A stretch of 64,000 nucleotides of DNA, from assembly GCA_009739215.1 (NCBI GenBank), contig VSJF01000003.1, forward strand, positions 868,001 through 932,000, in the 5' to 3' direction. Origin of the DNA: Floccularia luteovirens. Taxonomy: Eukaryota > Basidiomycota > Agaricomycetes > Agaricales > Squamanitaceae. Positions 23,490 to 37,373 of the stretch are shown here, one piece after another (position 1 is the first letter of the stretch; every line of letters begins with the position of its first letter). The notes beneath the pieces were generated by a model. It saw only the letters and a list, made by a program, of their open reading frames with translations. It was not told where the DNA came from and did no database searches. The position numbers were made by a program, and so were the translations under genes.

Positions 23490-25192
23490 CTACCTCATGG
23501 TAGCCATATTTTTAATTGTCTGATCTACACTCCCAGTTGCTACAACATTCACCAACTTTTCTGGCTCTGTGGATGTGCTATCTTCTGATGCTTCTGTTCC
23601 GTTTACACCATTTGCGGCGCCTGCCGCTGGCTGTCTACCCCATGCAAGTGTGGTGACGAAATGCCCATGAGCTTCAACCGTCTTCATACATCGCCCAGTA
23701 GATAGCTCCCAAACGCGAATAGTCTTATCATCGGAAGCTGACAACAGGTATTTACCGGATGGATGGAAGGCAAGGGCTCTGACCCAATTATCATGACCGG
23801 GCTACGGTAAGTATTGGTAAGACAAGTAACTTGAGATGCGACAAAACATATATACCAAATTCCGAAGCATTTGTCCCGTTTGTGAATCCCATAATTTGAT
23901 TGTTTTGTCTCTTGAGCCTGACGCGACGAACAAGCCATGACGCTTGGACCGGTCCGTGTTCTATTTATTATTTTGATCTCAATTATGGCCCCTAGATTCG
24001 CAAACAGTAAAGAAATGGGCTGCTCACAGGAAGTCCTGCAAGCTCACGAATAGCAGGATACGCTGATATTGGAGCAAATATAACAACTTCAACATCATTG
24101 TCATGACCTCTCAACTCTGCTTTTTGTTCTCCAGTCAATGGATCCCAGATTCTGACAGTCTGTGAAGTCGGTGTTTGTGGAAGTGTAAACACGTAAGACA
24201 ATGAGGTTACCTGATCTTTAGAGCAGCTGGCAATGAATTTACCATCGTTCGAAGGTGTTACCATGCGCACCCACTCGGAGTGGCCATTTATAGTGCGAAC
24301 CTGGTGGCTAAGGAATAATATAAGGCTTATCTTGCGCATCTTTGCTAACAGAACACTCACGTTGTTGCAACATCGAACACCCGAATTGACCTATCCCTGC
24401 TAGCACTGACAATGAATTGGTCTCCTGGCATGAAACGCACAGACGACACTGAATGCTCATGGCCCGGGAAAGTTTTGATATTTTTCCATTCATTTTGGGA
24501 GTCCCAGATTTTGATGAACAGATCAGAAGAACATGTCACTGTAAAAGGATTTTAGATCACCATAATGTAGGTCATGATGGATGATCTCACCTAGTAGATG
24601 ACCTCTATGATCAAAATCCACATCATTCACTGTCTTTGTATGTCCCTTCAGTGTACGCTCAAATTCCCCTGTTTCCCAATCCCATATCTTAACCGTGGCA
24701 TCTTCGCTCGCAGACGCAATCAGAGAATATTGTGGATGAAATGCGACGCTTGTAAGAGGAGCTCGATGACCTGTCAGAACATGTGCAGCCGGTGCACGGG
24801 GAACCCAGTCAGATTGAGAGGCAGCACGTTTCGCTGGTGTGAGAGAGAGCTCTTCTTGTAATGCAGCATTTCGATTCTCTAAATCCATTATCTATGCATA
24901 CAAAGTAGATGAGCGACACGCAAGTATAAATTGCGGCATGACAACCCACCTTCTTCTGCAAACGGATAACACTGGTCCATTTCTTCTCGAGAAGTCCTGT
25001 GTATTTTGCCTTGGGATCTGGAGTGTACTCGGTGCCAGTAGCAGATTTCAAGGCCGTATATGCAGCTGTAAAGTTATTCGCGTATAAATAGTCTAGCATA
25101 GACTTGTGCCTACACCTGAGATGAGGAAGTGATTTTGAACCAGAGTGATTAACGCACAGATCCTCCCTCTGCCTGTCAGATAACAAAGACAT
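23490..25192 (-). CDS. PAC1: LIS1/PAC1 nuclear distribution protein (LisH, WD40)
   Basis: Regulator of cytoplasmic dynein that drives nuclear migration. Exons in transcript order are 25192-25158, 25109-24950, 24891-24591, 24538-24361, 24307-24211, 24159-24028, 23960-23856 and 23801-23490, about 439 residues as read. The N-terminal LisH ([22 protein letters not shown]) is followed by a short coiled coil and seven WD40 repeats (for example [52 protein letters not shown]). The first intron has two acceptors 6 nt apart; the downstream one gives the expected EDLHK. The C-terminus reads [11 protein letters not shown], but deleting one A from a run of five (23509-23513) would restore DQTIKIWLP and a stop at 23495-23497, the normal family ending. 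Confidence 0.93.
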
Positions 25193-25729
25193 GACTCGAA
25201 CGTCCCTTTTCTATGATCAATGCTTTAGATGGGTAGCTGGAGAGGGGAATAGTCCCTAGACTCGCGTGTGGTTGTGTTGCGTGAGTGAAGGGTGGTGATC
25301 GTTGATGTATTGAACTGTTTTGCATATGCATTTACCACATCATAACACTGATAAGGAGATATCAACAATAATAGTTCTCAACTAACTAACATGACATGTA
25401 TAATAATTGGGGTACCATCTAAACTATTGCTCAACATTCTACTATTAAGTAGTAAAATCACAGAAAGATGTAAATGCGCCTCATGCTTGCTGTGACTAAT
25501 TGGTATTATTACTTTGTAAATTTCAATTTTAAGCGAAAACGTACGTTCAGTTGAAAATAAATGCTGCTATAAAACATAAAAATTATTACGAGAAACTGTC
25601 ATTGCGTCCGAAAGCGGAGGAAGCCGGGAGTGTGTGAACATTAATTTCTACGTGTTCGGGATTTGAAGAAGCTCGCTCTCTGTCTTTTTCACCCATACCC
25701 TTCTCACCTTTCCTTCATCATCCATCATC
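25193..25729. other. Divergent promoter region between PAC1 and ATP2
   Basis: About 540 bp, strongly AT-rich between 25340 and 25600, with pyrimidine-rich sequence just before the ATP2 start. No coding or RNA feature is supported; both promoters must lie here. Confidence 0.5.
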
Positions 25730-27691
<1,962 letters not shown>

Positions 27692-27870
27692 ATTTTAGAT
27701 GCAGTAGTTGGTGCTTAAAAACATCGGTCTTAGACTTTTCCATCGAATAAAATTATTCCGATATTTCCATAATGCACATTTTGTGGTTATAATTGAGTGG
27801 GCAGTTGTCAGGATGGTAGTCTACTCAGAGTTATAAGAGGTGTAGAAACTTCACAAGAACATTCACAGGA

Positions 27871-27952
27871 GGCGCTATAGCCAAGTGGTTACGGCGACAG
27901 ATTAGAAATCTGTTCCTCTTTGAGGGCGCAGGTTCGAATCCTGCTGGCGTCG
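27871..27952 (+). tRNA. tRNA-Ser (anticodon AGA)
   Basis: An 82-nt type II tRNA. The acceptor stem pairs GGCGCTA with TGGCGTC and has G73. The anticodon stem ACAGA/TCTGT encloses the loop TTAGAAA with anticodon AGA at 27904-27906. A long variable arm (TCCTCTTTGAGGGC) follows, then a T arm around GGTTCGAATCC. A long variable arm plus G73 fits serine. There is no intron. It lies between ATP2 and the DUF1776 gene on the plus strand. Confidence 0.93.
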
Positions 27953-28062
27953 AAAGATTTTTGCTGTGTTGTGAGTTTTACATAACGGACTTGATTTGAG
28001 CTGAGAATAAAGCATCAACTAACTTCATTCTTGTAAGACATTCTCCCATCACGACTACACTC

Positions 28063-29947
28063 ATGGATAACTTCGAAAAGATTGAAGAATATCTAGAATC
28101 TGTCGAGGAATATTTCTTCTCTTCCCTTTCTGCAGTTTCACATGGTCTTCCCGATGTCCACGAAGCTTTCAACAGGTTATGGATCGACATGGCTCGTTAC
28201 GGCCCCGGTATGCCAACTTTTCCACAAGTGAAAACGTCGTCATTGGGTGATTTTCACGTTCCACCACTTCCGCCCCCATCTCCCCCGCCCAGTTCTTCTA
28301 TCGGAAGTTCAGCAATTGGGTGGGTAGGACGTCATCCGTGGAAAACGACAGGTATCGTTGTAGGAGTGGTTGGGGCATCTTTGTTAGTGGGTTATGCTAC
28401 ACTGCCCAGCAAAAGGCGACCTGCCCACAAGTTCAGGACCCAGTCTACTACAGAAAGAAAACAAGTTGTTGGTACGCACTAGCTTCCTCCTTCATAAATG
28501 GCGTAAACGAACCTGATCAATTGGCATGTAGTGGTTCTCGGTGGAAACTCTGTACTTGCGCTTCCTCTCATCCTTGATCTTGAAAGTAAAGGATATATCG
28601 TCATTGTGAGTGTACCTACTCCAGAGGCTGGTGAACATCTCGAAAGTCGGTGCCATGGTTTTGTGAAGGCACTAGTTCTGGATCCATACGAGGTAATTTC
28701 AAACGATCTCCCACCCTTTGTGTCTCATCGTACTCTGTAGCCTGCAACTATTCCAGTCTTTGTTCGTTCGCTCTCATCTACGCTATCTCGCAGATTCCCT
28801 ATCACAGCTTCCGGAGATCCATTTGCATCACCATCGTCTTACCCATATATACATTCAATCATCACCCTATTGACACATCCATCGACTGTAACTATCACTC
28901 GCGCACCTTTGGAACACATCTCGCTTCGTGAAACATATCTCCCTTACTTAACGGCGACACATATCGCTCCATTACAAGTCATCCAAGCTTTGCTTCCCAT
29001 GTTGCGCACTGGTCCTGCCCGAAGTCAGGATAAAGGGAAAAAATCTATTATTGTGTGTCTACCAGCTACTGAAGCTGCTGTTGGATTACCATTTGCGTCT
29101 ATTCAAGCAATGAGTGCAGCTAGCATGCTCCGCGGAGTTGAAGTTCTCCGCAGAGAAATCAAAGTAGCTGCATCGACAGACAAATCAGAGTCCATGAAGA
29201 ACATTCAGGTTGTTGTTGCCGATCTAGGAACCTTCAGTGCTGGTCCTGAAGAGACTCCTTCAGAGAATGTTTATAAAGCAATGGAAAACTGGACTGCCTC
29301 TGAGAAAGTCACTTACGGTCCTGCGTTCGCCTCAATAATGCATTCATCATCTAGACCGGCACCAAAACGCAATTTTTTTTTCGCAATCTTCAGCGGCACC
29401 CAAGGATATGGTATTCACCGAAAACCAACAGATGTAACAAGATTTGTCAATAACGTGGTAGAAGTTGTTAGTGGAGGGCGATATGGACCGTCAATATGTG
29501 GTGTGGATGTTGGGCTGGGTAAGTTACGAAATTGGATGCGAGGAGATAGGTTTTCTATTGGGGCTGGAGGTACTTCTGCTAGTCTCAATGATATCAAATT
29601 CAATAATGCTCACACAATCCTTTATAGCCAATACATACAGAAATGCTTCCAAACTGCCTTCCTTCCTCCTCGATTTCCTCCTCAATGTCCCGCATATACT
29701 CATATCTCTGCGAAACCGCCTTCTGATGACACAACCTTTCCGTCTACCACCACCCACCCTTCCACGTGATTCTAATACTGGGACCTCTAATAGCAATAAC
29801 ATCGAAGAAACGCAAATCGAGAAATTATCCGTGAATGACCAAGCTGACATCGAAACAAGCTCCGAGCCCGAAACTGAAGGCAGTCACAGTGAGACTGTGG
29901 AAACCAGCTGGGTCAACTTGAATAAATCTAGTGTTCATGAGCCTTGA
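28063..29947 (+). CDS. DUF1776 fungal protein with SDR-like NAD(P)-binding domain
   Basis: Four exons (28063-28471, 28532-28692, 28741-29518, 29628-29947) give 555 residues. The N-terminus is helical (DNFEKIEEYLESVEEYFFSS), followed by a Pro/Ser-rich linker and a hydrophobic, membrane-like stretch TGIVVGVVGASLLVGYAT near residue 105. Then comes a Rossmann-like domain beginning VLGGNSVLALPLILDLESKG and containing ASIQAMSAASMLRGVEVLRRE. This is the arrangement of the fungal family DUF1776, whose members look like degenerate short-chain dehydrogenases, often membrane-linked; function is not established. The C-terminal tail is acidic. The last intron (109 nt) is longer than most here; it was chosen because it joins VGLANTYRNASKLPSFLLD. 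Confidence 0.75.
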
Positions 29948-30162
29948 TGTTCTTCTTATAAAACCTCGACTGAAGAATGTTGCAATGAAAAGATATTATT
30001 TGTATTAAACAAAGTTGTATTTGACCACTCCACTCTGTCATTTAGCTTCTTGTAACTGATATACATTCTGATACGCATTTCACACATGCACGTGTGAATC
30101 TTAAGTACTAATAGCAGCCATGTTTTCAAACCAAACCCTGCAGCGAAGTTGTTCGACCGACC

Positions 30163-30819
30163 ATGGGTATGTGCGCCTCACATCTTTAACATTCATTTAA
30201 ATAACTTGCGATACCAACTTCAGGAATTTCTCTGTGGATAGTAAGTGACGATGAACATAGAATCAAGCTCAAAAGCCACATGCAGCCGGTCCATAACGAG
30301 GGGCAGAAACCTCCGTCATTATCTGAACTCTCATACCCAGATTTTCCTCTACACGTCACTCTAGCGTCAATCCAGACACCAAATCCTCCCGGACTTTCTG
30401 AATTACGAGCTGCAATTCCAAAATCACAAGCCGCAATTCCGATTACGTTCCAATCCCTAGAAGTGGGATCTGTGTATTTTCGATCCGTATACGTAGGAGT
30501 TAAATTAACCCCAGAGATAGCCGCGCTTCATCAATATGTTCACGCAGCATTGGGCATTGATCCCCGTACACCTTCCTTTCCTCATGCGTCACTTTGTTAC
30601 ATTGATGATAAGGATGATGATGAGAGGAGAGCATTTCGAGATAATCTCGTGAGAACCGGAAGAGTCAGAACGGAGAAAGATGGTAACATTAGTCTTGGAT
30701 GCGGTGCAGATGCAGATGATTGGGTAACCGGCTTCTTGGGGATGGAAATCTGGGTAGTCCATTCAGATGGACCAGTACAGGAATGGAAAGTGATGGACAA
30801 GATAAATCTGTCGAAATAA
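30163..30819 (+). CDS. CPD1: 2',3'-cyclic-nucleotide 3'-phosphodiesterase, Cpd1-like 2H phosphoesterase
   Basis: Two exons, a 4-nt first exon (30163-30166, ATG plus one base) and 30224-30819, encode 199 residues. The fold has two HxS/T motifs, HVT at 45-47 and HAS at 122-124, which are the catalytic pairs of the 2H phosphoesterase family. With the start MGISLWIVSDD and this length it fits fungal Cpd1, which opens ADP-ribose 1'',2''-cyclic phosphate from tRNA splicing. Without the tiny first exon the conserved WIVSDD start would have no ATG for 40 bp, which supports the splice. Confidence 0.85.
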
Positions 30820-31049
30820 AGACTTTGTATGCTTGTACAGTAGTCATCATCGGAGCCGCTGTGTACAATTCAGTTATCCAGCAAGCACATGAATCTGTCA
30901 ATTGAGATGAGTTTGGCCGTTGGTCGCAAATATAGCACATGATGAGAATGACAGCAATAATTCAAAAGACGTTGATGTTCGCATTATTCCGTTCTACCAT
31001 ATAACCCACATTGCTCTTTATACCATCAGAGTTCCTTCAACCACAGCCA

Positions 31050-31629
31050 ATGACGAGCAAGGTCTTCAAGAGCAGCAACTTCATACTGGCAGCAGGTGGT
31101 GTTCTGTTCAGGAAAAGTCCTCAGACAAGGCACCCTGCAGTTTTGTGTGCTCTATAACAGAAAGAGTGAAACCTGGGTCCTACCAAAGGGGAGGAAGGAT
31201 AGTGGGGAATCCTTGGAGGCTGCTGCCTTACGAGAGGCATTCGAAGAAACAGGCTATAAATGCGAAAGTCTCCCTTGCCGCATCCCGACGCGTGCTTCTA
31301 TATATGGCGCCAACACGAAGCAGAGCATTATTACAATTGAAGACGATAGCGTAGAACCTTTCGCTATCACCGTTAGGAATTTAGGCAGTGACAGCGTCAA
31401 AATTATCTCGTGGTATCTAATGCGAGTTATCAGCAACGCTGCTGAAAAGATACCCGATACACAAATGGCAACAGAGGACTTCGAAAGTCACTTTTTCGAT
31501 ACACAAGAGGCAATCCAGTTGCTTGCAATCCAGGAGTATCGAGATATCGCCCTGCAGGCAGTCGAGCTCGTACAGAGTTATATACGAGAGAAGAACATTG
31601 ACTCACTTGACAGTCTCTTTAACCCATGA
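31050..31629 (+). CDS. Nudix hydrolase, possibly diphosphoinositol polyphosphate phosphohydrolase type; one-base frame break
   Basis: A pyrophosphohydrolase of about 192 residues in a single exon. The Nudix box is complete: GRKDSGESLEAAALREAFEETGY matches GX5EX7REUXEEXGU, with the metal-binding REUXEE glutamates present. The N-terminal part, SNFILAAGGVLFRKSP, is in the frame of the ATG at 31050, but CVLYNRKSETWVLPKG follows in the +1 frame. One base too many in either the AAAA (31113-31116) or the TTTT (31141-31144) run would explain this. The substrate is unknown; small fungal enzymes of this type often act on diphosphoinositol phosphates or dinucleotides. No intron in this gene can account for the shift. 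Confidence 0.8.
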
Positions 31630-31726
31630 TTCGAAAAATCTATCTTATTATAAACCCTTATCCAGGCACTGACAATGTCTATACATTCTTTTGTACCTTT
31701 ATCTTTGTACAAAAACATATCACTAT

Positions 31727-34451
31727 CTAAGATTTATACACACTGTCCATTTTATACATTTTCGTCTCTGTATCTAGTATGATCTGATTTCCATATATCG
31801 AATCCACCTTGTACATTGAAGTCACTTTTTCGGAGGAGGGTGGGCCTGTTACTTTCGCGGGCTCGGAAGTTCGAATGCCTGCCTTGCTTGCTATACCAGC
31901 AGCTCTTCCATCAGGGATCTTGAAGAATTCTCTTTGTCCATTGCTTTCGTTATCGTAGATGTAATAACCCTTCCTCTCGAATTGGATTATATCTCCCTTT
32001 TTAAATGTTAGGACGTTTGCATCTGCGTACGCTTGTTCTTTAAACTCGGTAACTGGAGTCACAAAGTCGGCGACATTGTCATTTTCCTCCAGCTTCTTCT
32101 TGCTGATGAGATAGTCGAAATCAATGATTGTGACTGCAGGAAGGGGGTGCTCCGTCGTCGAAGCAGATAGCCATGTTATCTTCTTCTTCGTTTTCCTAAA
32201 GTCACCCTCAAGGTTTAGGTCCATCTTGATAGAAGTGACATTTCCTGAGCTATCGATGTCTTTTGAACGGACGATTGCATTTCCCCAATCCATCAGTGTA
32301 ATCTATAACCCGCGGAACATTAGAATGGGTACTTGAGAGAATGTAGAATAATGACCTCTTCCTGATCCTCGAATGATAGAGCATCCTCCTGTTCGACAAG
32401 AATTGTCGAGGAATATACCGTAGATTTTTCTCCTACTTCAGGGTTCTTTTTGTGTTTAGGTAAAGATTTAACTTCAGGACTGCTAGGACCGCCACTGATA
32501 TTCACGGTAACGCTGATTTTACCGTCAATTTTCTTAATGCATATGACAGGGACTAGGAAATACCATTTGTCCTTCACTATAGCCCAATGACGGGGAGCAG
32601 TGGGATCGATTATCTTCTTGTTCAAGGTCCAAATTGAATCCCATTCAAGGGAAACTACGGCTTGTGAAGGTCCTTGAGATAACATAAACTGTTTCAGGGC
32701 TTCGATAGTCATTCCTCTACGACGAATACCTAGTGTCGTATGATTTCATTTCATTCGGAATTGGTAGGGAACGATGCATACCACGAACTGTCGGGAAACG
32801 GGGGTCGTCCCAGCCACTAACAAGACCTTGATCAACAAACCAGTGAAGCTTTCGTTTTGAAAGGAGTGTGTATATGAAATTAAGACGACTAGGACATCAA
32901 GACATTAGCTTATGAGACCCTGCTAATATTTTTCTCACCTGAAATCCCATACGTTCACTTTGCGAAGCCCAGTGGACTTGGTCATCCAGTGATACTGGGG
33001 GTTCCTATCACGGTATTCGTTCGTACGGAGTGCATGGGTAACGCCCTCGATTGAGTCCACAATTGGGCATGCAAAGTCATAAGTTGGATATACTTTCCAT
33101 TTATCACTGAGGAGCCGGGCTTTAAGCACAATTTCCATGGGTATCTAAGAGTAGAAACCATACCCTGTTCTGTGGTGTGGAATAGTGTTGCATCGATATA
33201 TGACAGGATCCCTCAGTGCTTTATTTGGATTGTCGAAGCTGATTTTTGCGCGGATACACCACCGCAAGCCCTCAGGTGTTGCTGCCTTCATTTCAGCAAA
33301 GTGGTTGAGGTTATCTTCTACACTGTCGTTTCTATGAGCGGATGCAATCCCATCCCATCGTTCTTTTTGCATCTTAGCAATCTGATGAGCTATTCTTCAG
33401 TCATTTGAGAAAGTCGAACTTACTTGCTTTTGCTCCGTGTCATCAGCGTAGGCATTGCCTGACTCAATGAGTTTGACAGCATGCTCATAAATTATGTCGA
33501 AATAATCAGAAGTATGTGTTACGAGATCGCCGCGAACATCAATGAGTTTCAGGTCTTCCAAGATTGTGTCTTCAAATTCAGTCTATAGGTAGGTTACGAT
33601 TGATTTTACTAGAGTCAGCTCAAGTGCCACTCACCCTCTCCTTCGACGGATTTGTGTCGTCAAAGCGAATTATCAATTTTCCATTGTACATTTTTGCGAA
33701 ATATTGATTCAAGACTGCAGCTTTTACATGACCGATGTGAAGGTAACCACTGGGCTCAGGAGGGAATCGTGTCACTACTTGACCCTCCTTTGCATCTTGC
33801 AATCCCAGAGCAAAACCAGCAGCTGTCTTATTTGACCGAACTTTAGTAGCTTTAGCATTTGCTAAATCTGTCAAAGCGGTCTGGGTTGACTTTTGATTTT
33901 CAAGATGGTTGAACCAACGGAGCACGTGGGGGTGTTTGTTGTTCTTCAAAATACCAATAGTCTTAATATTCCCTTCATGAAAATTAGAAGACAGAACAAA
34001 ATAATGGATTAATATTGATCTACCTTTGATTGCTCCCCAGATAATCCAGTCAGCAGATGAAAAGTGATGGCCAACGAGAAACGTATGAAATGCTAAATGG
34101 TCATCGAGAGTGTCGAGAGCGGTGACAATTTCGGGCAAAGATGTTGCAGCACGGAATGTTTTAGCGAGTGTGAAGAATTCAGGGGTCTGCGTCAGAACAA
34201 CTGATTCAGATGATTACACATGAAAATCTTGATGTCCATGCCTTTGAACTACCATCTGACAGACCACCTTCCTTTGCAATAGCATGCACGATGCTCTCTT
34301 CATCTTTGATCGTTGACCCGTTTAAGTCTAGGGTAAGTTCTGTTGAATGTTCATCAAACAAAACATCTGCCTTCCCTGTGAATACGGCAATGGCCAAAGC
34401 AGCATAGGGAAGTGGCGTTTTGTTGGGGGAGATAGTGAGTATGGACGGCAT
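31727..34451 (-). CDS. GUS1: Glutamyl-tRNA synthetase, cytosolic
   Basis: Charges tRNA-Glu in the cytosol. Ten exons in transcript order (34451-34242, 34186-34024, 33972-33635, 33582-33424, 33372-33164, 33106-32939, 32888-32782, 32729-32564, 32512-32356, 32302-31727) give 750 residues. An N-terminal GST-like domain (to about 180) precedes the class I core with GYLHIGH (HIGH motif), [22 protein letters not shown] and LLSKRKL (the KMSKS equivalent). The C-terminal anticodon-binding region ends in VDSVYKS. Two choices are inferred: intron 34241-34187 is taken as GC-AG because it gives GSSKTPEFF in frame, and a stop-free 51-nt intron (32563-32513) is removed to give [13 protein letters not shown]. 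It is divergent from LEU4, 147 bp away. Confidence 0.93.
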
Positions 34452-34598
34452 GAAGGTATAGAGAATGATAATGAATTGCAAGGATCAAGATTAAATTCAC
34501 GATTAGATAGCCGGATTGCTGATCGCTAATGACTAACAAGCTATCTTGTCTATCAACATCTTGTTTACAAATCTTCACAAACTGCTGGTCTTTCTAAA

Positions 34599-37194
34599 AT
34601 GCCTATGTTGTGAGTCGCAATTGTTTTAATCATATGTTGCATAACCAACCAAATCTAGGCAAAATCCTTCGCAAAAATACAAAGCATACACACCTATAAT
34701 TCTCAAAGATCGCCAATGGCCTTCCCAGTCGTATGGAACGAAAGTTCCAATATGGCTGTCAACAGACCTTCGGGATGGTAACCAGGCTCTTGCTAACCCA
34801 ATGACAATTGAACAAAAAACAACTTTCTTCCGACAACTTGTAAAAACTGGAGTGAAGCAAATTGAAGTATCCTACCCTGCTGCGAGCGATACAGATTTCT
34901 TGTTTGTGCGCGGTCTAGTCGAGAACAATGAAATTCCCGATGATGTCTGGATTCAGGTTAGTTGTCTTCGCTTGTTGGGTTTTTTCATATACTAAAGTTA
35001 GGTGGAGATAGGTTTTGACTCCTGCTAGAGAAGACTTGATCCGTCGTACTATTGATTCCGTTGCTGGTGCCAAACATGTTATCCTCCATATGTATAACGC
35101 CACCTCTCCAACCTTCCGGGATGTCGTCTTTCGTAATTCAAAGGCGCTGACTGTGGAATTGGCTAAAAATCATACAAAAATTGTCAGACAATTGACGGAT
35201 GAATTCGCGGCCAAGTATGGGACAATATTCAAATATGAATACAGTCCAGAAACTTTTACTCAAACCGAGCCTGATTTCGCATTGGAAGTTTGCGAAGCCG
35301 TAAAAACAGCCTGGGGGAAAGCTGGCCCCGGAGAAGATCGAATCATTTTCAACTTACCTGCTACAGTCGAGATCGCACCACCTAATCATTACGCAGATCA
35401 GGTACGGATATGTTTTGTTGATGTTTTAGAGGTATCTCTAACCAGTGGCTAGATTGAGTATTTCTGTAGAAATATCACGCAACGAGAGAATGTGATTGTC
35501 AGTTTGCACCCTCATAATGATAGAGGTACATCTCAGTTTGTGCGAAAGTTGGTGGCTTAGAATTTACTCAATGAATTCTAGGAACTGGGATAGCTGCTGC
35601 TGAGCTAGGCATGTTGGCAGGTGCAGATCGCATTGAAGGTTGCCTGTTTGGTAATGGGGAGCGTACAGGAAACGTCGATCTGGTCAACCTCGCACTTAAC
35701 CTCTACACGCAAGGAATCAATCCAGGTCTTAACTTCGATGATATACAAAGTGTCATTGATGTTGTTACGCAATGTAATGACATCCCAGTACATCCACGGC
35801 ACCCCTACGCTGGCGAACTAGTATTTACTGCGTTCTCTGGCTCTCATCAGGACGCAATCAAAAAGGGCTTTGAAGCTCAGAAAAAGGCACATGCCGAGGC
35901 TGCTATCATTGGTAGACCCCAATATTGGAATATTCCATACCTTCCTATCGATCCTGCGGATCTTGGACAAGATTACGAGGCCGTCATCCGTGTCAACTCG
36001 CAATCGGGCAAGGCAGGGATTGCTTATATTGTCAAGCAACATCTGCTCTTGGATTTGCCAAGAAAAATGCAAATTGCATTCTACAAGGTTGTGCAGGCTA
36101 TTTCGGACAGGGAAGCTCGAGAAATGACGATCGACGATATCACCGCCGCTTTCAGGAATGCATACCACTTTGGTGGATCGAAATATCAAGGGAGATTGAG
36201 TCTACGAAATTTCAGAATTTCTGCCGAACCCAGTCCCGACTCATCTGACGACACCAATGACGATGCCCCAGATGAACGCAGGAGGTTTGACGGAACCCTC
36301 TCTGTTGATGGCGTTTACCGTGTTGTTTGTGGAGATGGCAACGGTCCTCTGTCTTCCCTTCTGGATGCTCTTCGTACCCATCTAGATATCGACCTGACAA
36401 TTCGTGACTACAGTGAACATTCAGTCGGTGAGGGCAAAGAAGCGAAGGCAGCATCTTATGTCGAACTCGTTCCGTCCGGCGACCGCAAATCAGCCACCTC
36501 ATGGTGGGGTGTCGGGGTTGATTCAGATATTGCGGCATCTGGTCTTAGAGCACTACTTAGTGCAGCAAACAATGCCATTGGTGACCGTATCCTACCTGAA
36601 CTCAAGCTGAGTGTTGGATTCAATGCACGGTCTGGGCAAGCTGACATTGCGTCCGCTATTGTTAACTCCCTCGGACTCGAACTTCCTCGGCGGTTCCAGG
36701 CGTCATTCTTCGAGGTTGTCCAAAGATCGACAAGAGATGTTGGAGGAGTGATATCTTATACGGCGCTTACAAAACTATTCCAAGAAACATACAGCTTCGA
36801 TCCAAATGGAATGGCCACTTTCAAGTTTTCATTGGGTGGTTTCAATCTGGATCATTCTGGTGGTAATCGGCGCAGATTTATTGGTAGTTTTATCGTGGGA
36901 GGAGAAAAACGAGCAGTTAATGGGGAAGGGAATGGGCCACTGTCTGCGGCTTTAGCTGCTCTTCATACCCTGATAAAAGGCTCTCTGACGATCCGCGAAT
37001 ATTCGGAGCACTCAATTGGTGAGGGTGCGGAGGTGATTGCTGCTTCATATGTGGAACTTGTCTACGAGGTTGCAGACAGCAAAAAGAGGTCATCTTGGGG
37101 AGTTGCGACGGACACCGATATCACAGCGTCAGGAATCAAAGCAATTCTGAGCGCTGCAGGTAACTTGAACGTGGAAATGACGAACGGGGCGTAA
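34599..37194 (+). CDS. LEU4: 2-Isopropylmalate synthase with two regulatory modules
   Basis: Condenses acetyl-CoA and 2-oxoisovalerate, the first committed step of leucine synthesis. Five exons (34599-34609, 34659-34956, 35012-35401, 35453-35525, 35582-37194) give 794 residues. The first exon is 11 nt. The catalytic TIM barrel (about 30-330) shows [30 protein letters not shown] and [15 protein letters not shown]. Residues of about 398-600 form the usual linker plus LeuA allosteric domain, and 607-794 repeat it ([10 protein letters not shown] versus [25 protein letters not shown] versus [14 protein letters not shown]). Yeast Leu4 is about 619 residues with one regulatory domain, so the size gain matches one extra module. 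Feedback by leucine is expected. The frame is intact. Confidence 0.93.
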
Positions 37195-37373
37195 GAATTG
37201 TGTATGTATTATGTAGTATCTGCAAACTTTATGACTTCAATGCAATGTGCTACTCCCAATATATCTTATCACGTGACAGTCTTTCACGCAACACAACGTC
37301 GACGCGGAACAATACAAGTCTGGACTCGTCTGACTCTCAGTCAGAGTGCAGTTATTGCTCACTCTATACCACA

